NCBI GenBank assembly: GCA_022844015.1
Contig: JALHMO010000004.1
Span: 1 to 64,000 of the forward strand
Direction: 5' to 3'
Origin: Reyranella sp.
Lineage (GTDB): Bacteria > Pseudomonadota > Alphaproteobacteria > Reyranellales > Reyranellaceae
Length of the DNA: 64,000 nucleotides
The notes beneath the pieces are model-generated. The model ran no database searches and was not told the origin of the DNA. It was given only the letters and a program-made list of their open reading frames with translations. A program made the position numbers and the translations under genes. Numbering within the stretch: the first letter of the stretch is position 1; each line of letters opens with the position of its first letter. Of the stretch, positions 8,791 through 16,649 are shown one piece after another.

Positions 8791-9671
8791 TTGATGAACT
8801 CCCGCGCCAGGTCGACGAAATCGTTCAGCCGGTCGTGATGCACCCAGTGGCCGGCGCGATCGAGCTCGACCACCTTGGCGCCCTTGAAGTGCTTCAGCCG
8901 TCCGTCCTTCTCGGGATTGGAGGCCCAGCTTTCCTTGCCGTAGATCAGCAGGGTCGGGCAGGTGATCTGCGCCCACAGCAGCTCGATGTCCTCGTAGCTC
9001 ATGTCGTACGGCGGCCAGGTGCGGACGTAGTTGTCGAACTTCCAGCTGTAGGTGCCGTCCTCGTTCTGGTTGACTCCCTGCTGTGTCAGGTGGCGGGCCT
9101 GCGCGGCCGAAAGGTGGGTGTTCTCCTCCTGCATGCGCTTGAAGGCATCCTCGATCGTCGGATAGCGCCGCGGCAGACGGCCCGACAGCTTGCGCTGCTC
9201 CTCGACCCATTGGCGCATGCGCTGGCCGATCGTCTTGGTGCCGCGCTCGGCGATCGCCTTGGGCGACGGCCCCAGCCCCTCGATGGCGACCAGCTTGCGC
9301 ACCTTCTCCGGATAGACGCCGGCATAGCGCAGGCAGATGTTGCCACCCAGCGAATGGGCGATGATGGTGACCGGCGCCAGCCCCTGCTGATGGACGAGCT
9401 GGTCGAGGTCGTAGATGTACGAGGACATCGCGTAGTTGCCATCGGGTGACCACTGGCTGTCGCCATGGCCACGCAGATCCGGGCAGATCACGTGCCAGTC
9501 GTGACGGAAAGCGTCGGCCACCCAATCCCAGTTGCGGCAATGATCGCGCCCGCCGTGCACCAGGAGCAGCGGCGGGGCTTCGGGATTGCCCCAGTCGACG
9601 TAATGAAGACGCAGCCTTTGCGAGACGAAGTGCCGGGAGGTCGGACCGGGCATGCCGTTTGAGTGGGTCAT
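8787..9671 (-). CDS. alpha/beta hydrolase
   Basis: A 294-residue alpha/beta-fold hydrolase without a signal peptide. The oxyanion region is L-L-V-H-G-G-R-D, the nucleophile elbow A-H-S-L-G-G supplies Ser, the acid lies after the last core strand (L-L-I-Y-G), and the catalytic His is in R-A-G-H-W-V-H. Overall it resembles meta-cleavage-product hydrolases and related esterases. Translation probably starts at 9669-9671; an ATG six codons later is also possible. It is coupled by a GTGA overlap to the alcohol dehydrogenase and diverges from the Rieske oxygenase across 88 bases, which may hold a shared control region. Confidence 0.82.
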   Translation of the reverse strand: MTHSNGMPGPTSRHFVSQRLRLHYVDWGNPEAPPLLLVHGGRDHCRNWDWVADAFRHDWHVICPDLRGHGDSQWSPDGNYAMSSYIYDLDQLVHQQGLAPVTIIAHSLGGNICLRYAGVYPEKVRKLVAIEGLGPSPKAIAERGTKTIGQRMRQWVEEQRKLSGRLPRRYPTIEDAFKRMQEENTHLSAAQARHLTQQGVNQNEDGTYSWKFDNYVRTWPPYDMSYEDIELLWAQITCPTLLIYGKESWASNPEKDGRLKHFKGAKVVELDRAGHWVHHDRLNDFVDLAREFIK

Positions 9672-9759
9672 GACCTCTCTATAGCGAGGGCCGGCTCACT
9701 TTGAAATCTGGCCGCGTACCCGGTGGCATCTGATCCCGGTTTACGCCACTCTCGCGGCC

Positions 9760-11091
9760 ATGATGAGCCCCGAGCAGAACGACCTGATCACCCGCGTCGG
9801 GCCGGGAACGAGATGCGGCGCCCTGATGCGGCACTACTGGCATCCGGTGGCGCTGGCCGACGAGCTGCCCGACGAGCGCCCGGCCAAGGCGGTGCGCCTG
9901 CTCGGCCAGGATTACGTGCTGTTCCGCGACGAGCGCGGCCGGCACGGCCTGCTCGATCGCGACTGCCCGCACCGCGGCGCCGACCTCGCTTATGGCCGGC
10001 TCGAGGACGGCGGCCTGCGCTGCCTGTTCCATGGCTGGCTGTTCGATGTCGACGGCAAGTGCCTGGAGACGCCGGCCGAGCCGGAGGGGAGCGTGCTGTG
10101 CCAGCGGGTGCGCCAGCGCGCCTCGCCGGTCGTGGTCAGGAACGGCATCGTGTTCGCGTTCGTGGGCGACGGCGAGCCGCCGGCCTTCCCCGACCTCGAC
10201 TGCTTCCTGGCACCCGCGAGCCACGCCTTCGCGTTCAAGGGGCTGATCGAGTGCAACTGGCTGCAGGCGCTCGAGGTCGGCATCGATCCGGCCCATGCCT
10301 CGTACCTGCATCGCTTCTATGAGGACGAGGACGCCGGCGCGGCCTACGGCAAGCAGTTCCGCGCCGCTGCGTCCGATTCCGACATTCCGATGACGCGGCT
10401 GTTGCGCGAGTTCACCCGGCCCCGCATCGACGTCGAGGCGACCGACTACGGCCTGCGCCTGTTCGCCTTGCGCCGGCTGAACGAGCGGCACACCCACGTG
10501 CGCGTCACCAACCTGGTCTTCCCCTACGCCTTCGTCATCCCGATGAGCGCCGAGATGACCATCACCCAGTGGCACGTGCCGATCGACGATACATCCTGCT
10601 ACTGGTACGCGATCTTCACCAGCTTCGGCCAGCCGGTCGATCACGCGGCGATGCGCGAGCAGCGCCTCAAGCTCTACCAGCTGCCCGACTACCGTCCGCG
10701 CCTGGGGCGCCACAACGACTACGGCTACAACGCGGCCGAGCAGGCGAGCCAGACCTTCACCGGCATGGGCTTCGACATCAACGTGCACGATCAATGGGCG
10801 ATCGAAAGCCAGGGCCGCATCCAGGATCGCACGCGCGAGCATCTCGGCACGACCGACAAGGCGATCGTCGCCTACCGCCGCATGCTGCTGTCGGCGATCG
10901 GCCAGGTGGCCAATGGCGACAAGCCACCGATGTGGCTCGATGCGGCGCGCGCCGCCGGCGTGCGCGGCCCGATCGCGATCGACGGCATGGGGCCGACCGA
11001 GGGCTGGCAATCCTACTGGAAGGATGTCGATGCCCGCCGGCGCGGCAACTCGAGCTGGGCGGCCGCCACCGTGCCGCCCCTGGTGGCGTGA
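9760..11091 (+). CDS. Rieske non-heme iron oxygenase, alpha subunit (phthalate dioxygenase-like)
   Basis: A 443-residue terminal oxygenase component. The [2Fe-2S] ligands are Cys69-x-His71 (D-C-P-H-R-G-A) and Cys88-x2-His91 (C-L-F-H-G-W). The mononuclear iron site fits Asp176, His179 and His184 in G-I-D-P-A-H-A-S-Y-L-H-R. The layout and C-terminal helices resemble phthalate 4,5-dioxygenase and other single-component alpha-type oxygenases, which need a separate reductase; none is in the window. The start is one of two adjacent ATGs at 9760 and 9763. The glutamine-synthetase-like gene begins 4 bases after its stop, strongly implying joint expression. Substrate unknown. Confidence 0.88.
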   Translation: MMSPEQNDLITRVGPGTRCGALMRHYWHPVALADELPDERPAKAVRLLGQDYVLFRDERGRHGLLDRDCPHRGADLAYGRLEDGGLRCLFHGWLFDVDGKCLETPAEPEGSVLCQRVRQRASPVVVRNGIVFAFVGDGEPPAFPDLDCFLAPASHAFAFKGLIECNWLQALEVGIDPAHASYLHRFYEDEDAGAAYGKQFRAAASDSDIPMTRLLREFTRPRIDVEATDYGLRLFALRRLNERHTHVRVTNLVFPYAFVIPMSAEMTITQWHVPIDDTSCYWYAIFTSFGQPVDHAAMREQRLKLYQLPDYRPRLGRHNDYGYNAAEQASQTFTGMGFDINVHDQWAIESQGRIQDRTREHLGTTDKAIVAYRRMLLSAIGQVANGDKPPMWLDAARAAGVRGPIAIDGMGPTEGWQSYWKDVDARRRGNSSWAAATVPPLVA

Positions 11092-11095
11092 GCCC

Positions 11096-12526
11096 GTGAC
11101 GCTGGTCGAACGCGCCGGTCTCTGGAACGAGGACCGCAAGGCAGCAACCCGCGAGGCGCTGCGTCACATGCATGCCGGCGAGATGTCGGTGGTGCGGCTG
11201 GTGTTCGCCGACCAGCACGGCGTGCTGCGTGGCAAGACCTTGACCGCGACCGAGATCGAAGGCGCGCTGAAGACCGGCGTCGGCTTCACCACGACCATGC
11301 TGCTGAAGGACACCTCGCATCGTACGGTGTTCCCGGTGTGGCGGCCGGGTGGCGGCTTCGGCATGAAGGAGCTCGAGGGCGCCGCCGACGTGGTCATGCT
11401 GCCCGACCCGACGACCTTCCGGGCGCTGCCCTGGGCGCCGCACTCCGGCTGGATGCTGGGCGACATCCATTTTCCCGACGGCAGGCCGATGCCGCTCTGC
11501 ACGCGCCAGCTCTACAAGCGCGCGCTCAAGACTCTTGGTGACCGCGGCTACGACTTCATCGCCGGGCTGGAGGTCGAGTTCCATCTGTTCAAGGTCGAGA
11601 AGACCAGGCTCGCGCAGGGCGACGCCGGCCAGCCGGGCGAGCCGATCGACGTGTCGCTGCTCAACCAGGGCTATCAGTATCTGACGGAGCATCGCTACGA
11701 CGAGATGGACCCGATCCTCGAGATCCTGCGCTCCAACATCGTCGATCTCGGCCTGCCGTTGCGCTCGCTCGAGGTCGAGTATGGCCCGAGCCAGGTCGAG
11801 TTCACCTTCCGCGCCGGCGCCGGCATCGCGCCTGCCGATACCATGGTGCTGTTCCGGAGCGCCGTCCGGCAGGTCGCCCAGCGCCACGGCTTCCACGCCA
11901 CCTTCATGTGCCGGCCCAGGATCGAGAACGTCATGTCGAGCGGCTGGCACCTGCACCAGTCGCTGAAGGACAGGAAGACCGGCGCCAACGCCTTCATGGA
12001 CAGGGACGCCGCCTTGTCGTCGACCGGCATGCAGTACATGGCGGGGCTGCTGGCGCATGCCCGGGGTGCCGCCGCCTTCTCGACGCCAACGCTCAACGGC
12101 TACAAGCGCTACCGCCCCTTCTCGCTGGCGCCCGACCGCATCCTGTGGGGGTGCGACAACCGCGGCGTCATGATCCGCGTGCTGGGAGGTCCGGGCGATG
12201 CCTCCACCCATCTGGAGAACCGCATCGGCGAGCCGGCGGCCAATCCGTACCTCTACATGGCGAGCCAGATTGCCAGCGGGCTCGATGGCCTCGACCGCAG
12301 CCTGGATCCCGGCCCGTCGGCCGACACGCCCTACGACTCGGACGCCCCGCTCCTGCCCCGCTCGCTTGCCGAATCGCTGGCTGCGCTGAGCCAAGACGAG
12401 GTCCTGCGCGGGTCGTTCGGCGACTTCTTCGTCGATTACTATCTCAAGCTCAAGCAGGCCGAGATCGACCGCTTCAACATGGAGGTCAGCGACTGGGAAC
12501 AGCGCGAGTATTTCTCGCTGTTCTGA
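11096..12526 (+). CDS. glutamine synthetase-like ligase
   Basis: A 476-residue glutamine-synthetase-superfamily protein. Core motifs are present: G-L-E-V-E-F-H-L-F and S-L-E-V-E-Y-G-P-S-Q-V-E-F (metal-binding strands), S-G-W-H-L-H-Q-S (the nucleotide-site histidines), G-Y-K-R-Y-R-P, and H-L-E-N-R-I-G-E-P-A-A-N-P-Y with the C-terminal catalytic arginine. Length and sequence suit the gamma-glutamyl-amine ligase-like groups rather than housekeeping GlnA. The GTG at 11096-11098 follows the Rieske stop by 4 bases. Known aniline pathways pair a GS-like ligase with a Rieske dioxygenase, so an amine substrate is a reasonable inference, not a demonstrated one. Confidence 0.8.
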   Translation: MTLVERAGLWNEDRKAATREALRHMHAGEMSVVRLVFADQHGVLRGKTLTATEIEGALKTGVGFTTTMLLKDTSHRTVFPVWRPGGGFGMKELEGAADVVMLPDPTTFRALPWAPHSGWMLGDIHFPDGRPMPLCTRQLYKRALKTLGDRGYDFIAGLEVEFHLFKVEKTRLAQGDAGQPGEPIDVSLLNQGYQYLTEHRYDEMDPILEILRSNIVDLGLPLRSLEVEYGPSQVEFTFRAGAGIAPADTMVLFRSAVRQVAQRHGFHATFMCRPRIENVMSSGWHLHQSLKDRKTGANAFMDRDAALSSTGMQYMAGLLAHARGAAAFSTPTLNGYKRYRPFSLAPDRILWGCDNRGVMIRVLGGPGDASTHLENRIGEPAANPYLYMASQIASGLDGLDRSLDPGPSADTPYDSDAPLLPRSLAESLAALSQDEVLRGSFGDFFVDYYLKLKQAEIDRFNMEVSDWEQREYFSLF

Positions 12527-12535
12527 CTCTTCTCT

Positions 12536-12656
12536 CCTCCCCAGCTTCGCTGGGGAGGTGTCCGCGTCTTCGCGGACGGAGGGGTCATGAGTCATGAGAC
12601 TCATGAGCCCTCCGTAGCCATGAGACGGCGACACCTCCTCAGCTTTGCTGGGAAGG
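12536..12656. repeat. compound palindromic intergenic repeat, copy 1
   Basis: Begins CCTCCCCAGCTTCGCTGGGG (a hairpin), then GAGGTGTCCGCG-type stem and GGAGGGGTCATGA. The right half mirrors this in degraded form and ends CCTCCTCAGCTTTGCTGGG. Better copies are at 14047-14174, 16406-16532 and 31326-31484. No gene in this gap. Confidence 0.8.
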
Positions 12657-12686
12657 AAAGCGTGAAGGCAATCCCCATATAGGGGC

Positions 12687-13724
12687 ATGTTCGACTTCCA
12701 CCCTTCCCTCGTCTCCTCCGACGAGGACGCCGCGATGGAGGTACCTGCTTCCCTCGCGGAAACCACCCCGGACGAACGGCCGCTGTTCGATGCCTACTCG
12801 CAGGCCGTCGTCGACGTCGTCGATCGCGTCGGGCCCGCTGTCGTGCGGGTCGAGACGCCGCCCGATCGCGACAAGGGGCAGCGCGGCGGCACGGGTTCCG
12901 GCGTCGTGATCTCGCCCGATGGCCTCGTGCTCACCAACAGTCATGTCGTGCAGGGTGCCAGCGCGGTGCGACTGACCTTGGCCCACACCCGCACCGTCGA
13001 GGCACGCGTGCTGGGCGACGATCCGCATACCGATCTCGCCCTGCTGCGCATCGTCGACGACGTTGCCCTGCCGGCGGCGCGGCTCGGCAACTCGAAGACC
13101 CTTCGGCGCGGCCAGCTCGTCGTTGCGATCGGCAATCCGCTGGGATTCGAATCGACGGTGACCGCGGGAGTGGTCTCGGCGCTCGGCCGCTCCCTGCGAT
13201 CGCGCACCGGTCGGCTGATCGACGACGTGATCCAGACCGATGCCGCGCTCAATCCCGGCAACTCGGGTGGCCCGCTGGTGTCGTCCCAGGGCGAGGTGAT
13301 CGGCATCAACACCGCAGTGATCGCCGGCGCCCAGGGCATCTGCTTCGCCGTCGCCAGCAACACGGCGAGCTACACGGTGAGCGAGCTGGTGCGCCACGGC
13401 CGCGTCCGGCGCGCCTTCATCGGCATCGCCGGCCAGACCGTGCCGCTGCCGCGCCGGCTTGCGCTCGTGCTCGGTCTCAGCCAGACCAGCGGCGTGGCGA
13501 TCGCCAGCCTGGAGCCGGATAGCCCGGCAACCAAGGCGGGCCTGCGGCCCGGCGACATCGTGCTGGCGCTCGACGGCGAGCCGGTGAGCGCCGCAGACGA
13601 CCTGGTTCGGCTGCTGGGGGCCGAACGCATCGGTCTCGCGACCACGCTGGCCGTGATTGCCGGCAACGAGCGCCGGCAGGTCGTGGTCGTGCCCGCCGAA
13701 CGCACCCAGGAGCCGCTCACGTGA
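12687..13724 (+). CDS. HtrA/DegP-like S1C serine protease with PDZ domain
   Basis: A 345-residue trypsin-like protease with the triad His86 (T-N-S-H-V-V), Asp116 (P-H-T-D-L-A-L) and Ser193 (N-P-G-N-S-G-G-P-L), followed by one PDZ domain (about 255-335; S-P-A-T-K-A-G-L-R-P-G-D-I). Unlike DegP/DegQ it shows no signal peptide or transmembrane segment, so a cytoplasmic location is suggested unless the start lies elsewhere. The family degrades or refolds damaged proteins, with the PDZ domain recognising C-terminal tails. The cutA reading frame starts inside its stop (GTGA), so the two are coupled. Confidence 0.88.
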   Translation: MFDFHPSLVSSDEDAAMEVPASLAETTPDERPLFDAYSQAVVDVVDRVGPAVVRVETPPDRDKGQRGGTGSGVVISPDGLVLTNSHVVQGASAVRLTLAHTRTVEARVLGDDPHTDLALLRIVDDVALPAARLGNSKTLRRGQLVVAIGNPLGFESTVTAGVVSALGRSLRSRTGRLIDDVIQTDAALNPGNSGGPLVSSQGEVIGINTAVIAGAQGICFAVASNTASYTVSELVRHGRVRRAFIGIAGQTVPLPRRLALVLGLSQTSGVAIASLEPDSPATKAGLRPGDIVLALDGEPVSAADDLVRLLGAERIGLATTLAVIAGNERRQVVVVPAERTQEPLT

Positions 13725-14038
13725 AGCCCATTGCCGTCGTCACGACAGTCGCCAGGAAGAAGGACGCCCGCGCCCTCGCGCGGGCACTGGTCGAAGCCGG
13801 GCTCGCCGCCTGCGCACACATCACGCGCGTCGAGAGCATCTACACCTGGAAGGACAAGCTGGAGCACGGCAAGGAGTATCGCGTGCTGTTCAAGACCATC
13901 GACGAGCGCTAGGCCGCCGTCGAGAGCGCCATCCGCGACATGCATCCCTACGAGTTGCCATCCATCCACGCCTTCGCCTTCGATCACGTCCTGCCGGCCT
14001 ACGGCGACTGGATCGCCAAGCATTCGGGCAGAGTGTGA
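13721..14038 (+). pseudogene. cutA: CutA1-like protein interrupted by an in-frame TAG
   Basis: Reads as CutA1, a small trimeric protein linked to divalent-cation tolerance, from GTG at 13721 (V-V-T-T-V-A, then A-L-V-E-A-G-L-A-A-C-A-H-I and S-I-Y-T-W). At codon 64 there is a TAG (13910-13912), after which the same frame continues with typical CutA sequence: A-A-V-E-S-A-I-R-D-M-H-P-Y-E-L-P, then G-D-W-I, to a TGA at 14036-14038. Without the TAG it would be a normal-length 105-residue CutA, and the family usually has tyrosine here (D-E-R-Y), one substitution from TAG. Probably a recent nonsense mutation, possibly a sequencing error. The truncated 63-residue product lacks the C-terminal half of the fold. 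Confidence 0.85.
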
Positions 14039-14046
14039 CTTCCTTC

Positions 14047-14174
14047 TCCTCCCCAGCTTCGCTGGGGAGGTGTCAGCGTCTTACGCTGACGGAGGGGTCA
14101 TAGGCCTCAGTCCCGCTGCTCATGACCCCTCCGTCCGCGATGACCGCGGACACCTCCCCAACTCCGTTGGGGAG
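14047..14174. repeat. compound palindromic intergenic repeat, copy 2
   Basis: Starts with hairpin CCTCCCCAGCTTCGCTGGGG, then a TCAGCG/CGCTGA stem, GGAGGGGTCAT, a short centre, and the mirrored ATGACCCCTCCGTC ... CACCTCCCC. It lies between the convergent cutA and VOC genes. No long T-run follows either stem, so terminator activity is possible but not shown. Confidence 0.85.
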
Positions 14175-14183
14175 GACAATGAG

Positions 14184-14651
14184 TTACTCCACCTTGCCGC
14201 CGGACATCATCTTGTCCCAGCGCTTCTGCATCTCGGCCGGGCTGACCTCCTCCTTCCTGGCGGCGAGGAACCAGCGGTAGCCGAAGGGACAGGCGACCAT
14301 GCCGGAGCGGTCGCCGTAGAACTGGTCCTGCACCGGACGGACGACCGTCGCGCCGGCAGCGACGGCGCGGTCGACCGCCTTGTCGGCGTCGGCGACGCCG
14401 ATGTGGAAGGCGACCGGCGAGCCACCCGTCGCCGCCGGGCCGCGCGCGCCGAAGTCCGGATACTCGTCGTTCAGCATCAGGACGCTGTCGCCGATCTGGA
14501 TCTCGGCATGGCCTACCTTCCCCGACGGCTCGGTCAGGCGAAACAGCTCGGTCGCACCGAAGGCCTTGGCATAGAAGGCGATCGCCGCCTTGGCGTCGTG
14601 TACCGTCATGTGGGCTCGCAGGGTTTGCCCGGTCGTGCTCTTTGCGGTCAT
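14184..14651 (-). CDS. VOC-superfamily (glyoxalase/PhnB-like) protein
   Basis: A 155-residue cytosolic protein with paired beta-alpha-beta-beta-beta modules: A-I-A-F-Y-A-K-A-F-G-A in the first half, and D-A-D-K-A-V-D-R-A-V-A-A-G-A-T and G-D-R-S-G-M-V-A-C-P-F-G in the second. It resembles the PhnB/glyoxalase-bleomycin-resistance-dioxygenase group, whose members bind a metal or a small drug-like ligand. Divergently transcribed from the TetR gene with a 45-base gap holding a strong palindrome, so it is the likely target of that regulator. Substrate unknown. Confidence 0.82.
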   Translation of the reverse strand: MTAKSTTGQTLRAHMTVHDAKAAIAFYAKAFGATELFRLTEPSGKVGHAEIQIGDSVLMLNDEYPDFGARGPAATGGSPVAFHIGVADADKAVDRAVAAGATVVRPVQDQFYGDRSGMVACPFGYRWFLAARKEEVSPAEMQKRWDKMMSGGKVE

Positions 14652-14669
14652 GGCTTCACCTGTGCTATA

Positions 14670-14692
14670 TTACGTTACGTAACGTAACGTAA
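14670..14692. promoter_or_regulatory. TetR operator candidate (repeated ACGTAA palindrome)
   Basis: TTACGTTACGTAACGTAA at 14670-14687 is a perfect 18-base palindrome, extended by one more ACGTAA unit to 14692. It occupies nearly all of the 45-base gap between the divergent VOC gene and TetR gene, ending 4 bases before the TetR ATG. This is the position expected for an auto-regulated TetR operator controlling both genes. Confidence 0.75.
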
Positions 14693-14696
14693 ATAG

Positions 14697-15287
14697 ATGC
14701 CTCGTCAACCCTCGTCCGTACCGGCCCGCGGCCGGCCGCGCGACCCGCGAATCCGCAGCACCATCCTCGCCGCCGCACGCGCCCTGCTCGAGCGGGGTGG
14801 CCTCACCGCCGTCACCATCGAGGCAATCGCCGCGAAGGCGGGCGTGAGCCGCCCCACCATCTATCGCTACTGGCCGAATGCGCCGGCGGTCGCCATGGCG
14901 GCCTTTCTCGAGGTGTCGACGCCAACTGCGTCGGGCCCGTCGAGCCGCTCGCCATTGTCGGCGCTCAAGGCCCAGCTCCATGGCGTGGCCGACGCCTTCG
15001 CCGCGCCGACCGGCCGCAGCGTCGCTGCGATGGTGGCTGCGGCCCAGTCCGAGACCGAGCTCGCCAAGGCGTTTCGCAACGACTTCATCGCCCGCAACCG
15101 AGACACCGCACGGTTGCTGCTCGAGCGCTGCATCGCCGATCGGCTGGTCACCGCCCCGGCCGACCTCGACCTCGCGCTCGACCTGATCTTCGGCCCGCTG
15201 TACTACCGGCTGCTGATGGGCCACGCGCCGATAACGCGTGGCTTCGTCGATCAGCTCCTGCAGACCGTCATCCCTGCACGCGCCTGA
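14697..15287 (+). CDS. TetR/AcrR-family transcriptional regulator
   Basis: A 196-residue repressor-like protein. The N-terminal helix-turn-helix is clear: I-L-A-A-A-R-A-L-L, then V-T-I-E-A-I-A-A-K-A-G-V and the recognition helix S-R-P-T-I-Y-R-Y-W. The C-terminal ligand domain (about 75-190) is helical and less conserved, with an L-I-F-G-P-L-Y-Y-R motif common in a subset of the family. The ATG lies just downstream of a repeated ACGTAA palindrome shared with the divergent VOC gene. Its 3' end overlaps the convergent nitronate monooxygenase gene by 20 bases. Confidence 0.88.
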   Translation: MPRQPSSVPARGRPRDPRIRSTILAAARALLERGGLTAVTIEAIAAKAGVSRPTIYRYWPNAPAVAMAAFLEVSTPTASGPSSRSPLSALKAQLHGVADAFAAPTGRSVAAMVAAAQSETELAKAFRNDFIARNRDTARLLLERCIADRLVTAPADLDLALDLIFGPLYYRLLMGHAPITRGFVDQLLQTVIPARA

Positions 15288-16347
15288 GCGCGACGCCGGT
15301 CTGCGCGACCAGCGACGCGACCACTTCCCCAGCCGGCATTTCGCGAGCGAGCACCGCCGACTGACCACTCCACAGCGGCGAGAAGTCCCCGCTGCCCTTC
15401 GCCTCGCCGGCAACGCGCAGCGGCGTAGCCGCACCGGCAGCCAGGGGAAAGCTCGGTGCCTCGGGCGCGATCGGGCCGACCTCCCGCATGATGAGGTTGA
15501 CGACTCCCCGCGCCGGACGGCCCGTGAAGACGTTGGTGAGCGCCGTCACGTCGGCCGTCCTCGACTTCAACGCCGCACGATGCACCGCCGATGTCCTGGC
15601 CTCCGGCGTCAGCAGGAAAGCCGTGCCGACCTGCACCCCGGCGGCGCCCAGGGCGAGCGCCGCGGCGACGCCGCGGCCGTCGGCGATGCCGCCGGCGGCG
15701 ATGACCGGCACCTTCACGGCGTCGACCACCTGGGGCACCAGCGCCATCGTGCCGGGCTGACTGGCGATGTCGTCGGTCAGGAACATGCCCCGGTGGCCTC
15801 CCGCCTCGGCGCCCTGGGCAATCACGGCATCGACGCCGCGTGCTTCCAGCCAGCACGCCTCCTCGACGGTGGTGGCCGAGCTCAGGATCAGGATGCCGGC
15901 GGCGCGCAGCGGCTTCAGCAGCCCCTCCTCCGGCAACCCGAAATGGAAGCTCGCGACCTTGGGCCTGAACTCCAGCAGCAGCTCGCCCATCGCGGCGCCA
16001 TAGGGCATCCGCACCGCGCCGCCGTCCGCCGCCGAGGCCGGCAGGCCGAGCTGGTCGTAGTAGCGCGCCAGCCGCTTGCGCCAACCGGCCTCGCGGCCGG
16101 CATCGACGACGGGCGGCGTGTGGCAGAAGAAATTGACGTTGATCGGCCGGTCGGTGTGCTGCCGCACGGTCTGCAGCTCGGCTCGCAGAAGGTCTGGCGT
16201 CAGCATGGCTGCCGCCAGGGAGCCCAACGCCCCGGCCTTCGACGCCGCGATGGCCATCTGCGGAGTCGTCGGCCCGGCCATCGGCGCCTGGATGATGGGA
16301 TGCTCGATCCCGAACAGGTCGAGCAGACGACGGTCCTGCCACTTCAT
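15268..16347 (-). CDS. nitronate monooxygenase / enoyl-reductase-like FMN protein
   Basis: A 359-residue TIM-barrel flavoprotein of the 2-nitropropane dioxygenase/FabK family. Diagnostic parts: P-I-I-Q-A-P-M-A-G near the N terminus (FMN binding), the A-Q-G-A-E-A-G-G-H-R-G segment containing the conserved histidine, and V-I-A-A-G-G-I-A-D-G-R-G for the phosphate site. Class I and II nitronate monooxygenases oxidise alkyl nitronates with O2; related members reduce enoyl chains, and sequence reading alone does not separate them. The gene overlaps the TetR 3' end tail-to-tail and faces away from the LysR gene. Confidence 0.82.
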   Translation of the reverse strand: MKWQDRRLLDLFGIEHPIIQAPMAGPTTPQMAIAASKAGALGSLAAAMLTPDLLRAELQTVRQHTDRPINVNFFCHTPPVVDAGREAGWRKRLARYYDQLGLPASAADGGAVRMPYGAAMGELLLEFRPKVASFHFGLPEEGLLKPLRAAGILILSSATTVEEACWLEARGVDAVIAQGAEAGGHRGMFLTDDIASQPGTMALVPQVVDAVKVPVIAAGGIADGRGVAAALALGAAGVQVGTAFLLTPEARTSAVHRAALKSRTADVTALTNVFTGRPARGVVNLIMREVGPIAPEAPSFPLAAGAATPLRVAGEAKGSGDFSPLWSGQSAVLAREMPAGEVVASLVAQTGVALRRVQG

Positions 16348-16373
16348 GACGCTTTGCTCCTTCCACTGACGGG

Positions 16374-16566
16374 CGCGGCATTCGCATTTGGCAAAAGGAT
16401 CATCCCCTCCCCAGCGAAGCTGGGGAGGTGTCGCCGTCTTACGGCGACGGAGGGGTCATGAGCACCACCACTGACGCTCATGACCCCTCCGCCCCGTATG
16501 ACGGGGCACCTCCCCAGCGGAGCTGGGGAGGAGAATGAAGAGCGTCGCCGCATGCGAATGCCCTGC
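16374..16566. repeat. nested palindromes between divergent genes
   Basis: Fills most of the 302-base gap between the nitronate monooxygenase-like and LysR genes. Outer arms (GCATTCGCATTTGGCA at about 16379-16394; CATGCGAATGCCCTGC at 16551-16566) match the outer arms of the element at 7455-7660. The interior here is instead copy 3 of the CCTCCCCAG compound palindrome (16406-16532). One element has probably inserted into, or recombined with, another. The remaining bases before the LysR start contain TGAATAATGATTCA (about 16604-16617), an interrupted palindrome and possible LysR site. Confidence 0.75.
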
Positions 16567-16649
16567 ACCACCGCCGGAGATGTTACCGCCACACATGCCA
16601 TCTTGAATAATGATTCATCATGATCACCAGCATCTGATAAATTGATGAG

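Noticed and set aside
9679-11139. Long minus-strand frame opposite the Rieske oxygenase
   Set aside because: No domain is visible and the Rieske and mononuclear iron motifs on the plus strand are decisive.
13910-13912. Pyrrolysine readthrough of the cutA TAG
   Set aside because: Pyrrolysine is confined to methylamine methyltransferase contexts and a few lineages. Nothing in cutA or the window supports it; a nonsense mutation or error is simpler.
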